The notes under the pieces were generated by a model. It worked only from the letters and a program-made list of their open reading frames with translations, ran no database searches and was not told the DNA's origin. Below, piece after piece: positions 1 through 6,643 of a stretch of 18,196 bases of DNA. This stretch comes from Fodinibacter sp045807225 (GTDB lineage: Bacteria > Actinomycetota > Actinomycetes > Actinomycetales > Dermatophilaceae), in contig JBJMHU010000224.1 of the NCBI GenBank assembly GCA_045807225.1, positions 1-18,196 of the forward strand, read 5' to 3'. The stretch's first letter is position 1. Every line of letters starts with the position of its first letter. A program made the position numbers and the translations under genes.

Positions 1-427
1 GGACGATCTCGACCGCGCCCCTCGAGAGCCGGACCGCGTCGACGAGCGACGCATGCACGTGGGCGTCGGAGACCATCAGCGCGTCGCGGCCGCCCAGCCC
101 GTCCACGGCGGCGAGGTTGGCGTGGTAGCCGGTCGAGAACACCAGCGCCGCCGGCTGCCCCACGTACGCCGCGAGCTCACGCTCCAGCTGCGCGTGCAGC
201 TCCAGCGACCCGGTGACCAGCCGGGAGGCACCCGCGCCCGCGCCCCAGCGGCGGGCGGCCGTCGCGGCTGCCTCGACCACGGCCGGGTCGTGGGTCAGGC
301 CGAGGTAGTCGTTGCCGGCCAGGTCGGTGGTGGCACCCTCGGCGGGCCGCGGCCGCAGGCTACGCTGCAGCCCGGCGGCCTCGCGGGCGGCCGACTCCGC
401 GGCCAGCCACTCCTGCCACCGCGTCAC
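1..427 (-). CDS. bioF: 8-amino-7-oxononanoate synthase (BioF), N-terminal part
   Basis: Partial gene that continues past the left edge; 142 codons are visible, about 37% of a normal ~385-residue BioF. BioF is the PLP enzyme that condenses pimeloyl thioester with L-alanine to give KAPA (8-amino-7-oxononanoate) early in biotin synthesis. The visible part reads as the start of a class-II aminotransferase-fold enzyme: a helical N-terminus, then AGNDYLGLTHDP, the glycine-rich GAGASRLVTG segment, the LVFSTGYHANLAA segment and the SDAHVHASLVDA segment, which contains the His that stacks on PLP in this family. The catalytic lysine would lie outside the window. The start is a GTG at 427-425 sharing bases with the TGA of bioA (GTGA overlap), so the two are translationally coupled. 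bioD may follow outside the window (inference). Confidence 0.93.
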   Translation of the reverse strand, partial: MTRWQEWLAAESAAREAAGLQRSLRPRPAEGATTDLAGNDYLGLTHDPAVVEAAATAARRWGAGAGASRLVTGSLELHAQLERELAAYVGQPAALVFSTGYHANLAAVDGLGGRDALMVSDAHVHASLVDAVRLSRGAVEIV

Positions 428-1731
428 GCCACCGCCGCCGCTCGCTCGATCGCGGTGCAGATGCGCGCGAGGTCGTCGTCGGAGGTGACGTAGGGCGGCA
501 TCGTGTAGACGAGGTCGCGGAACGGCCGCACCCACACCCCGCGCTCGATGGCGGCCGCCGTCACCTCGGCCACCCGCACCGGCTCGCGCAGCTGCACGAC
601 GCCGACGGCTCCGAGCGTCCGCACCTCGAGCACCGACTGCAGGGATGCCGCCCGCTCCAGGCCGGCGGCCAGCCCGCGTTCGATGCGGGCCACCTCGGCC
701 CCGGTGTCGCGCGAGGCGAGCAGGTCGAGGTTCGCCGACGCGATGGCACAGGCCAGCGGGTTGCCCATGAAGGTCGGCCCGTGCATCAGCCCACCGGCCT
801 CGCCGGCGCTGACCCCCTCGGCCACTGCCCGGGTGCAGAGCACCGCCGCGAGCGTCAGGTAGCCACCGGTGAGGGCCTTGCCGACGCACAGGATGTCGGG
901 GGTCGTCGGGACCCGGTCACCGGCCCAGAGCGGCCCGGTGCGGTGGAACCCGGTGGCGATCTCGTCGTGGATCACCAGCGCCCCGTGCTCGTGGGCCAGC
1001 GCGTGCAGCACGGCCAGGACGTGTGGGCTGTAGACGTGCATCCCGCCGGCACCCTGCAGCACGGGCTCCACGATGACGGCTGCCACCGAGCCGGCGTGAG
1101 CGGCATACAGCGCCCGCGTCGCACGCTCCCAGGCGAGCAGCTCGGGGTCGTCGGCCGCGCGGTCGAGCCCACCGGGCGGGCGCGGCGCGAAGACGTGCTC
1201 GGGCAGCACCCCGCGGAAGAGCGAGTGCATCCCGCCCACCGGGTCGGTCACCGACATCGGCGAGAAGGTGTCGCCGTGGTAGCCACCCCGGATCGTGAAG
1301 AAGCGGGTGCGTGGGCGCCCCGCGGCGAGGTGCCACTGCAGGGCCATCTTCATCGCCACCTCGACCGACACCGAGCCCGAGTCGGCGAGGAAGACGTGCT
1401 CGAGCCCCGGGGGCGCGAGGTCGACCAGGCGGCGGGCCAGCCCGATGGCCGGCTCGTGGGTGAGCCCCCCGAACATCACGTGCGACATCGAGTCGAGCTG
1501 GCCGCGGGCCGCGGCGTCGAGCTCGGGCACGGCGTACCCGTGGATCGCGCACCACCACGACGCCATCGCGTCGACCACCTCGCGCGGCGTCCCGTCGCGG
1601 TCACGCAACCGCAGCCGGATGCCGGATGCGAACTCCACGAGGTACGGCTCCTGCGGCACCAGCGCGGAGGAGTACGGGTGCCACACGTGGTCGCGGTCGA
1701 ACGCGAGCAGGGAGCCGGGATCGGTGTCCAT
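424..1731 (-). CDS. bioA: Adenosylmethionine-8-amino-7-oxononanoate aminotransferase (BioA)
   Basis: BioA transfers the amino group of S-adenosylmethionine to KAPA, giving 7,8-diaminopelargonic acid. With the start chosen here the protein is 435 residues, against 429 in E. coli. Class-III aminotransferase landmarks are all present: HPYSS near residue 18, WWCAIHGY at 59-66, SMSHVMFGGLTHEPA at 81-95, the GGYHGDTFSPMS segment at 149-160, HDEIATGF at 255-262 with the PLP-contacting Asp256, and the Schiff-base lysine K285 in CVGKALTGGYL. The frame is open upstream to an ATG at 1800, but that would add 23 residues the family lacks. The ATG at 1731 has no Shine-Dalgarno sequence and lies 8 bases after a -10-like box, which suggests a leaderless mRNA. 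The stop overlaps the bioF start by 4 bases. Confidence 0.95.
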   Translation of the reverse strand: MDTDPGSLLAFDRDHVWHPYSSALVPQEPYLVEFASGIRLRLRDRDGTPREVVDAMASWWCAIHGYAVPELDAAARGQLDSMSHVMFGGLTHEPAIGLARRLVDLAPPGLEHVFLADSGSVSVEVAMKMALQWHLAAGRPRTRFFTIRGGYHGDTFSPMSVTDPVGGMHSLFRGVLPEHVFAPRPPGGLDRAADDPELLAWERATRALYAAHAGSVAAVIVEPVLQGAGGMHVYSPHVLAVLHALAHEHGALVIHDEIATGFHRTGPLWAGDRVPTTPDILCVGKALTGGYLTLAAVLCTRAVAEGVSAGEAGGLMHGPTFMGNPLACAIASANLDLLASRDTGAEVARIERGLAAGLERAASLQSVLEVRTLGAVGVVQLREPVRVAEVTAAAIERGVWVRPFRDLVYTMPPYVTSDDDLARICTAIERAAAVA

Positions 1732-1739
1732 CGAGGCCC

Positions 1740-1748
1740 ATTGTGTCG
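1740..1748 (-). promoter_or_regulatory. Probable -10 box of a leaderless bioA promoter
   Basis: On the minus strand CGACACAAT ends 8 bases before the bioA ATG at 1731, and CACAAT matches four of six bases of TATAAT. No ribosome-binding site lies between it and the ATG. Almost the same box precedes bioB at the same kind of distance. No convincing -35 hexamer is visible. A start site at or next to the ATG is inferred. Confidence 0.5.
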
Positions 1749-1822
1749 GTCCCCACACGACGAGTGCGGACGTGGTCGCCCAGGGCAACCACGCCCGCAC
1801 TGGTGGCGGTCGGACGCAGGGG

Positions 1823-2377
1823 TCAGGCCGCGGCGCGCGAGTTCTCGGCGAGACCGGCGAGGCGGTGCACCAGGGAGCGCAGCTCGGCGTCGAGTGCCTC
1901 GTCGGAGAGCCGGCCGTCGACGAACGCCTGGAAGGAGGAGCCGACCCCCACGGTGTCGTCGATGACGTCGGCGCCGGCGACCTTGAGCACCCTCACGCCG
2001 TCCTCGCGGGCCCACTGGGCACCGCGCGGAGCGCCACTCGCGGCGATCACCGCGGCGGGCTTGCCGGAGATGGCGGCGGCGCCACGCGGGCGCGAGACCC
2101 AGTCGACGGCGTTCTTGACGGCGCTGGACAGCGAGCCGTTGTACTCGGGCGTGACGAGCAGCACGGCATCGGTGTCGGCGACGGCCTCGCGCAGGTCGCG
2201 GGCGATCTCGGGCAGCTCCTCCGGGGTGTCGAGGTCCTCGGAGTAGTGGGGCAGTTCCGCGAGGCGCGCGAACACGGTGCCCTCCACCCCGGAGGGGAGG
2301 TGCCCGATGGCGGCATCGGCGAGCTGGGCGTTGGTCGAGCCGGCACGCAGGCTGCCGACGAGGACGAGGACGTTCAA
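1823..2377 (-). CDS. NAD(P)H-dependent FMN reductase, flavodoxin-like fold
   Basis: A 184-residue protein of the NADPH-dependent FMN reductase family (Pfam FMN_red, as in azoreductase/chromate reductase-type flavoproteins). The first strand and loop read VLVLVGSLRAGSTNAQLA, the FMN-phosphate loop of the fold. The PEYNGSLSSAVKNAVDWVSRP segment near residues 77-98 is the family's second signature, next to the flavin ring. No signal peptide or membrane segment is seen, so it should be cytosolic. The exact electron acceptor (quinone, azo compound, chromate or free FMN) cannot be told from sequence. The start is a TTG at 2377 with GAAGGAG 6 bases upstream; no better ATG/GTG fits, since the first residues already form strand one. 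It is transcribed alone, 91 bp from bioA, behind a dyad at 2437-2456. Confidence 0.88.
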   Translation of the reverse strand: MNVLVLVGSLRAGSTNAQLADAAIGHLPSGVEGTVFARLAELPHYSEDLDTPEELPEIARDLREAVADTDAVLLVTPEYNGSLSSAVKNAVDWVSRPRGAAAISGKPAAVIAASGAPRGAQWAREDGVRVLKVAGADVIDDTVGVGSSFQAFVDGRLSDEALDAELRSLVHRLAGLAENSRAAA

Positions 2378-2436
2378 GGGGTGCTCCTTCGATGGAGTGG
2401 TGAGGCGGATCGAGTACCGGGCGATCGACGCTGATC

Positions 2437-2456
2437 AGTTGCTTGAACGATCAACT
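2437..2456. promoter_or_regulatory. Candidate operator dyad upstream of the FMN reductase
   Basis: AGTTGCTTGAACGATCAACT is a 20-bp imperfect inverted repeat in which 7 of 10 base pairs are symmetrical and the outer five (AGTTG/CAACT) are perfect. It lies about 60 bp upstream of the FMN reductase start. Size and AT-rich character resemble MarR/HxlR-type sites, but no such regulator gene is in the window. Which protein binds it is unknown. Confidence 0.35.
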
Positions 2457-2504
2457 ACCTCCGGACATTCCCGAGGGTGCGAGACCCAGGGGACTTGCGC
2501 GATC

Positions 2505-2566
2505 TGCTATTCAGCGTCACTATGTACTGGTAGTCAATGTTGCTGAATAGCAGTGACGCTGAGTAG
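2505..2566. promoter_or_regulatory. Repeated operator array in the padR promoter region
   Basis: Three copies of a CTA(T/C)TCAGC element lie here: one on the plus strand at 2507-2515 and two on the minus strand at 2550-2542 and 2566-2558. The outer copies extend to a 15-bp inverted repeat (2507-2521 against 2552-2566, 14 of 15 matching) with a 30-bp spacer. A second, perfect 11-bp repeat pairs TGCTATTCAGC at 2505 with GCTGAATAGCA at 2542. The spacer holds the AT-richest stretch around 2521-2540, where a promoter is likely. PadR-family repressors usually bind such dyads upstream of their own gene, so autoregulation is the expected role. Confidence 0.6.
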
Positions 2567-2586
2567 CGACCGAAGGAGGTGCCGCC

Positions 2587-2916
2587 ATGGGTAGGCAGGA
2601 GACCGAGATGCTCAAGGGCACGCTCGAGGGCATCGTCCTCGCGCTGCTCGCGGGTCGGTCCGCGTACGGCTACGAGATCACCGCCGAGCTGCGGGGGCGC
2701 GGCTTCACGGACATCGCCGAGGGCACCGTCTACGCCCTGCTGATCCGGGTGGAGCAGCGTGGTCTGGTCGACGTGGAGAAGGTCCCGTCCGAGAAGGGCC
2801 CGCCGCGCAAGGTCTACTCGCTCAACGACAAGGGTCGGGCCCAGCTCGACGACTTCTGGGGGACGTGGAGCTTCCTCCGGGACCGTATCGAACAGCTCCG
2901 CGAAGGAGGCAGCTGA
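2587..2916 (+). CDS. PadR-family transcriptional repressor
   Basis: A 109-residue winged-helix protein of the PadR family. The N-terminus (MLKGTLEGIVLALLAGRSAYGYEIT) is the diagnostic first helix pair with the YGYE motif. It is followed by the recognition helix region (FTDIAEGTVYALLIRVEQRGLV), the wing (EKGPPRKVYSLNDKGRAQL) and a short C-terminal dimerisation helix, the layout of the short PadR-s2 class. The start is firmly set by a near-perfect AAGGAGGT at 2573-2580, 6 bases before the ATG. It opens a four-gene operon with a DUF1048 protein and a DrrAB-like ABC transporter. It probably represses that operon by binding the repeats at 2505-2566 and releases it when a transported drug or amphiphile is bound; the ligand is unknown. 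Confidence 0.93.
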   Translation: MGRQETEMLKGTLEGIVLALLAGRSAYGYEITAELRGRGFTDIAEGTVYALLIRVEQRGLVDVEKVPSEKGPPRKVYSLNDKGRAQLDDFWGTWSFLRDRIEQLREGGS

Positions 2917-2917
2917 G

Positions 2918-3289
2918 ATGGCCGCGAAGTGGATCGAGGCCCTCACCGGGTCGCTCGAGCAGAAGAAGCAGTACAAGCGTGACAAGGCGCGGATGGAGTC
3001 GCTGCCCGAGCCCTACCGCAGTGCCGCCAAGGCGTTCGCCCGCTACTTCATGTACTACGGCGGTCTCACCGACGGCGACACCATGGTCACCATGCTCGGT
3101 GACTTCACCGACCTGTGGGAGCGGGCCGCCCTCGACGGCACGCCGGTGCGCGAGATCGTGGGCGACGACCCGGTGGAGTTCGCCGAGAACTTCGCCGAGG
3201 CCTACGCCGGCACGCGCTGGATCGACAAGGAGCGGGCGCGCCTCACCGCTGCCATCGAGGCCACGGACGCCGGCGGGAGCCGGAGATGA
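2918..3289 (+). CDS. DUF1048 family protein
   Basis: A 123-residue, mostly helical, soluble protein of the DUF1048 family. These small proteins are commonly encoded directly after a PadR regulator and before an ABC transporter, as here. Visible features are a charged N-terminal helix (WIEALTGSLEQKKQYKRDK), a central YFMYYGGLTDGD segment, and FTDLWERAALDGTPVREIVGDDPVEFAENF, which resembles the conserved helical core of the family. The ATG at 2918 follows AAGGAGG with good spacing. The frame is open further upstream inside padR, but that extension lies in the padR shadow. Its ATGA overlaps the start of the ATPase gene. No biochemical function is established; involvement in regulating or assembling the efflux system is only inferred from position. 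Confidence 0.85.
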   Translation: MAAKWIEALTGSLEQKKQYKRDKARMESLPEPYRSAAKAFARYFMYYGGLTDGDTMVTMLGDFTDLWERAALDGTPVREIVGDDPVEFAENFAEAYAGTRWIDKERARLTAAIEATDAGGSRR

Positions 3290-4089
3290 GCACGGCGACG
3301 GCGCCGGCCATCCGGGTCGAGGGGCTTGAGAAGTCGTTCAAGGACCTGCACGTGCTGCGCGGCGTCGACTTCGACGTCGAGCGCGGAAGCATCTTCGCCC
3401 TGCTGGGCTCCAACGGCGCCGGCAAGACCACCGTCATCCGCATCCTGGCCACGCTGCTGCGGGCCGATGCCGGCCGGGCGGGCGTCAACGGATTCGACGT
3501 GGTGTCGTCGGCGCCCGAGGTGCGCGAGTCGATCAGCCTCACCGGTCAGTTCGCGGCGGTCGACGACGTGCTCACCGGGCGCGAGAACCTGGTGCTCGTG
3601 GCCCGGCTACGACACCTGCCGGATGCCGGTCGCATCGCCGAGCGCCTGCTGGCGCGGTTCCAGCTCACCGACGCGGCCGAGCGCCGGGTGGGAACCTATT
3701 CCGGCGGCATGCGTCGCCGGCTCGACATCGCCATGAGCCTGATCGGTGACCCGCCGGTGGTCTTCCTCGACGAGCCCACCACCGGGCTCGACCCGGAGGC
3801 GCGCCTGGAGGTGTGGCAGGCGGTGCGCGACCTGGCCGCCGGCGGCACGACCGTGCTGCTCACCACGCAGTACCTCGACGAGGCCGAGCAGCTCGCCGAC
3901 CGGATCGCCATCCTGCACGAGGGCCGCATCCTCGAGAACGGCACCCTCGCCGAGCTCAAGGCGCTGCTGCCGCCCGCCACCGTCGAGTACGTCGAGAAGC
4001 AGCCGACCCTCGAGGACGTCTTCCTGGCCCTCGTGGGCCACCCGACCACCCAGACCACCCAGACCACCCCGACCGAGGAGAACCGATGA
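3286..4089 (+). CDS. ABC transporter ATP-binding protein, DrrA-like
   Basis: A 267-residue ATPase subunit of a drug-efflux type ABC-2 exporter. Walker A is GSNGAGKTT at residues 41-49, the ABC signature YSGGM at 138-142 and Walker B VVFLDEP at 158-164. The switch region reads LLTTQYLDEAEQLADRI, with Gln where many ABC ATPases have His; this is normal for the daunorubicin-resistance (DrrA) subfamily. The C-terminal PTLEDVFLALVG element is also typical of that subfamily. The extreme C-terminus is a Thr/Gln/Pro tail (TTQTTQTTPTEENR) encoded by a short near-direct repeat around 4045-4070, probably a disordered, family-variable end. Both ends overlap neighbouring genes by ATGA, so it is translationally coupled to the DUF1048 protein and the permease. 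The substrate is unknown; antibiotics or lipophilic compounds are likely. Confidence 0.95.
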   Translation: MSTATAPAIRVEGLEKSFKDLHVLRGVDFDVERGSIFALLGSNGAGKTTVIRILATLLRADAGRAGVNGFDVVSSAPEVRESISLTGQFAAVDDVLTGRENLVLVARLRHLPDAGRIAERLLARFQLTDAAERRVGTYSGGMRRRLDIAMSLIGDPPVVFLDEPTTGLDPEARLEVWQAVRDLAAGGTTVLLTTQYLDEAEQLADRIAILHEGRILENGTLAELKALLPPATVEYVEKQPTLEDVFLALVGHPTTQTTQTTPTEENR

Positions 4090-4850
4090 GCAGCACGCAC
4101 GTCGTCGGCGACACCGCCCTGCTCACCGGGCGCTCGCTGCGGCACGTCACCCGCAGCCTCGACACCATCATCACCACGACGATCATGCCGATCGCCTTCC
4201 TGCTGCTGTTCGTGTTCGTCTTCGGCGGCGCGATCGAGACGGGGACCGGCGCCTACGTCGACTACCTGCTGCCCGGCATCCTGGTCATCACCGTGGCGTC
4301 GGGCGTCTCCTACACCGCCTACCGGCTCTTCCTCGACCACAGCAGCGGCATCTTCGAGCGGTTCCACTCGATGCCGATCGCCCGGTCGTCGGTGCTGTGG
4401 GCGCACGTGCTCACCTCGCTGGCCGCGATCGCCCTGTCGGTGCTGGTGGTCGTCATCACCGCCGTGGCGATGGGGTTCCGCTCCGACGCAGGCGTTCTGG
4501 CGTGGCTCGCCGTGGCGGGCATCCTCGCCCTGTTCACGCTGGCGCTCACCTGGCTGGCCGTCATCCCCGGCCTGACGGCGAAGTCGGTCGACGGCGCGAG
4601 CGCGTTCTCCTACCCGTTGATCCTGCTGCCGTTCGTCAGCTCGGCGTTCGTGCCCACCGCCACGATGCCCGGCCCGGTGCGGGTCTTCGCCGAGAACCAG
4701 CCGGTCACCGCGATCGTCGACGCCATCCGCAACCTGCTGGCCGGACAGCCGGTGGGCAGCGACATCTGGGTCGCCCTGGGCTGGTGCCTCGCGCTGCTGG
4801 CGGCGGCCTACGGGCTCGCGATGCTCGCCTACCGCCGCACGATGGCCTGA
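4086..4850 (+). CDS. ABC-2 type transporter permease, DrrB-like
   Basis: A 254-residue membrane subunit partnering the preceding ATPase. Six hydrophobic segments can be read, beginning with TIMPIAFLLLFVFVFGGAI and then YLLPGILVITVASGVSYTA, LTSLAAIALSVLVVVITAVAM, WLAVAGILALFTLALTWLAV, a stretch around YPLILLPFVSSAFVP, and the C-terminal ALGWCLALLAAAYGLAML. The LPFVSSAFVPTATMPGPVRVFAENQPVT stretch contains the ABC-2 permease signature. The length fits the family (about 250). The start is the ATG in the ATGA overlap with the ATPase stop. Its last 22 bases overlap the 3' end of the oppositely transcribed WYL regulator, so no terminator separates the two convergent units. Confidence 0.95.
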   Translation: MSSTHVVGDTALLTGRSLRHVTRSLDTIITTTIMPIAFLLLFVFVFGGAIETGTGAYVDYLLPGILVITVASGVSYTAYRLFLDHSSGIFERFHSMPIARSSVLWAHVLTSLAAIALSVLVVVITAVAMGFRSDAGVLAWLAVAGILALFTLALTWLAVIPGLTAKSVDGASAFSYPLILLPFVSSAFVPTATMPGPVRVFAENQPVTAIVDAIRNLLAGQPVGSDIWVALGWCLALLAAAYGLAMLAYRRTMA

Positions 4851-5776
4851 CCCAGCCGGTCGGCCAGCGCCGCCACCTCGTCGTTGAGCGCGTCGGGGGA
4901 GACGACCCGGAAGCCCCACGGCAGCCAGGCCAGCCGCGCCGCCGCCGAGTGCAGGTCCCACGTCGCGAAGCGCAGCTCGCAGCGGTCGCCCGCGGCCGAG
5001 AGCGACCCCAGGCCGGACGGCACGGCATCGGCGACGACGTCGAGCGGGGCGTCGATGTCGACCACGACGTCGACGCCCTGCGGGCCGCGGGTCAGCGCCT
5101 CGCGCACGTGCTCGGCAGCATCCGGCGCCTCCCGAGGGCGGAAGGTGAACGTGGACTCCCGCACCTCGCTCATCCGGTCGAGGCGGAAGCTGCGCCAGTC
5201 CTCCCGGTCGAGGTCCCAGGCGAGCAGGTACCAGCGGGAGGTCGTGGCCACCAGCCGGTAGGGCTCGGCCCGGCGGGTCGACTGCGCACCGGATGCCGCG
5301 GCGTACCCGAACCGCACCTCGTGGCACTCCCGCGCGGCGCGAGCGAGCAACGCGACCACCGCACCCTCGACGAGCTGGTCGCGCCGGCCGAGGGTGACGG
5401 TGGACTGCGAGACCGCCTCGACGCTCGCGCGCAGCCGGGCGGGCAGCACCTGGTCGAGCTTGCCCAGCGTGCGCATCGCCGGCTCGCCGAGCCCGGCCAC
5501 GGTGCCGCCGGCCGCCAGGCGCAGCGAGACGGCCACCGCCACGGCCTCCTCGTCGTCGAGCAGCAGCGGCGGGAGCGCCACGCCCGAGCCGAGCTGGTAG
5601 CCACCGCCCACTCCCTGGCCGGCCCGCACCGGGTAACCGAGGGCCCGCAGCCGGTCGACGTCGCGGCGCACGGTGCGGGTGGTGACCCCGAGCCGGTCGG
5701 CCAGCTCCGGGCCGGTCCACGTGGGGCGCGACTGGAGCAGGCCGAGCAGGCGCAGCACGCGCGAGGTCTGGGTCAT
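4829..5776 (-). CDS. WYL-domain transcriptional regulator (YafY/DeoR-type HTH)
   Basis: A 315-residue regulator with an N-terminal HTH_11/DeoR-like winged helix (SRVLRLLGLLQSRPTWTGPELADRLGVTTRTVRRDVDRLRALGY, about residues 4-48), a linker rich in small residues, and a WYL ligand-sensing domain whose signature is read in RWYLLAWDLDREDWRSFRLDRM. A WCX-like C-terminal extension (VDVVVDIDAPLDVVADAVP onward) completes the usual architecture. Two in-frame ATGs lie close together (5785 and 5776). GGAGG sits 9 bases before the second but directly against the first, so 5776 is chosen. It is divergent from the DinB gene, the usual arrangement for a local regulator. The stop lies inside the permease gene (22-bp convergent overlap). 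Its ligand is unknown. Confidence 0.93.
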   Translation of the reverse strand: MTQTSRVLRLLGLLQSRPTWTGPELADRLGVTTRTVRRDVDRLRALGYPVRAGQGVGGGYQLGSGVALPPLLLDDEEAVAVAVSLRLAAGGTVAGLGEPAMRTLGKLDQVLPARLRASVEAVSQSTVTLGRRDQLVEGAVVALLARAARECHEVRFGYAAASGAQSTRRAEPYRLVATTSRWYLLAWDLDREDWRSFRLDRMSEVRESTFTFRPREAPDAAEHVREALTRGPQGVDVVVDIDAPLDVVADAVPSGLGSLSAAGDRCELRFATWDLHSAAARLAWLPWGFRVVSPDALNDEVAALADRLGQAIVRR

Positions 5777-5796
5777 GTCCGGCATCCTCCGAGCGA

Positions 5797-5827
5797 TAGC
5801 GGACCAGAACTGTCCTCATTGTGTCGG
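5797..5827 (-). promoter_or_regulatory. Probable promoter and dyad of the WYL regulator gene
   Basis: The minus strand reads CCGACACAAT at 5827-5818, a -10-like box about 41 bases before the chosen start, leaving room for a leader with the GGAGG site. Immediately downstream (plus strand 5801-5815) lies GGACCAGAACTGTCC. This is an inverted repeat GGA(C)CAG-AA-CTGTCC with one unpaired C, a candidate autoregulatory operator. Confidence 0.4.
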
Positions 5828-5846
5828 ACCGTGGGCGGTGTAGGAA
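5819..5846 (+). promoter_or_regulatory. Probable promoter of the DinB-family gene
   Basis: TTGTGT at 5819-5824 and TAGGAA at 5841-5846 are 16 bases apart, acceptable as -35 and -10 boxes of a primary-sigma promoter in a high-GC actinobacterium. They overlap the oppositely oriented WYL promoter box, so the two promoters are back to back and could share control. Confidence 0.4.
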
Positions 5847-5870
5847 GGACCCCACGAGAAGGAGCCCCAG

Positions 5871-6443
5871 ATGTCCGGCAACGCGGCGATGACCACCGAC
5901 GAGCGCGAGCTGCTCGCCAACTACGTGCAGCAGCAGCACGACGGCTTCCGGGGGGCGATCCTCGACCTCACGGACGAGCAGGCCGGCCGGCGCATCGCGT
6001 CGAGCGCGCTGAGCGTCGGCGGGCTGGTGAAGCACGCCGCGCAGGTGCAGGTGGGCTGGCGGCTGATGATCGAGGCCGCGCCCGAGCCGCCGACCTGGCC
6101 GGGCACCTTCGAGGAGCAGCAGGAGCGCTACGAGCGCGACAACACCTGGCTCGAGGGCGACACGGTGGATGCCGTGCTGGGCGCCTTCGACGCCGAGGCG
6201 GATCGGGTGCTCGCAGCCATCCGCGCGGCCGACCTCGACACCCCGGTGCCGGTGCCGCAGGACGTGCCCTGGTTCCCCAAGGACGTGAGCCACTGGTCGG
6301 TGCGCTGGGTGGTGCTGCACCTCATCGAGGAGCTGGCTCGCCACGCCGGGCACGCCGACCTGCTGCGCGAGGCGATCGACGGCGCCACCATGTACGAGCT
6401 GATGGCCCGGCGCGAGGGGTGGGACACCAGCGCCTGGACGTGA
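5871..6443 (+). CDS. DinB-family (DUF664) protein
   Basis: A 190-residue protein of the DinB/DUF664 superfamily, four-helix bundles that usually carry a divalent metal held by histidines; some members are thiol-dependent enzymes. Visible landmarks are LANYVQQQHDGFRGAILDLTDEQAGRR in the first helix, LVKHAAQVQVGW with His55, and SVRWVVLHLIEELARHAGHADLLREAIDG at 143-171 with His150, His158 and His161, the conserved C-terminal block of DUF664. The start is supported by AGAAGGAG 6 bases upstream of the ATG at 5871. The gene diverges from the WYL regulator, which probably controls it. No specific substrate can be assigned; a mycothiol-dependent S-transferase role, known for some DinB proteins of actinobacteria, is possible but untested. 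Confidence 0.92.
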   Translation: MSGNAAMTTDERELLANYVQQQHDGFRGAILDLTDEQAGRRIASSALSVGGLVKHAAQVQVGWRLMIEAAPEPPTWPGTFEEQQERYERDNTWLEGDTVDAVLGAFDAEADRVLAAIRAADLDTPVPVPQDVPWFPKDVSHWSVRWVVLHLIEELARHAGHADLLREAIDGATMYELMARREGWDTSAWT

Positions 6444-6455
6444 CAGGGTGGTCCG

Positions 6456-6635
6456 GTGACCGGACGAGCCCTCGTGGCCACGCTCGTCGCGCTCGCCCTG
6501 GCGGCCGTGACCACGGTGGGACTTGTCGGGATGCTCCGCGCTCAGCCCGGCACCGTCTCGCAGGACCAGTGCGCGCTGCCCCTCTCCGAGCGCGTCGGGG
6601 GGTGGATCTGCCCCGGCGAGCGCCCGGCGCCCTGA
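6456..6635 (+). CDS. Small membrane-anchored or secreted protein, 59 residues, hypothetical
   Basis: A short ORF starting at GTG 6456 and ending at TGA 6633-6635. The product begins with a positively charged tip and one long hydrophobic stretch (ALVATLVALALAAVTTVGLVGML, about residues 5-27). A short polar tail follows with two cysteines, C39 and C52, flanking LPLSERVGGW. This looks like an anchored or exported miniprotein whose cysteines could form one disulfide outside the membrane. It lies 12 bp after the DinB gene in the same direction and 8 bp from the convergent bsaP-like gene, so it fills its gap exactly. The ribosome-binding site is weak (AGGGTGG). I do not recognise a named family. 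Coding is supported by the hydrophobic/polar pattern and position, not by homology. Confidence 0.55.
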   Translation: MTGRALVATLVALALAAVTTVGLVGMLRAQPGTVSQDQCALPLSERVGGWICPGERPAP

Positions 6636-6643
6636 GGTCGCCG

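Noticed and set aside
53..493. Plus-strand open frame opposite bioF/bioA
   Set aside because: Antisense to unambiguous biotin genes and of shadow composition.
1732..1800. N-terminal extension of BioA to an ATG at 1800
   Set aside because: It would add 23 residues with no family match; the ATG at 1731 gives the normal length and follows a promoter box.
1..2377. A riboswitch or BioQ/BirA-type biotin operator upstream of the biotin genes
   Set aside because: No TGAAC...GTTAC-like or other known biotin operator was found near bioA or bioB, and leaderless starts leave no room for a 5' riboswitch.
4045..4070. CCAGACCAC direct repeat at the ATPase C-terminus as a recombination site
   Set aside because: Only two to three short imperfect units, in frame and encoding a Thr-rich tail; no wider structure.
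5777..5785. WYL start at the ATG at 5785
   Set aside because: GGAGG would touch the start codon; it is properly spaced only for the ATG at 5776.
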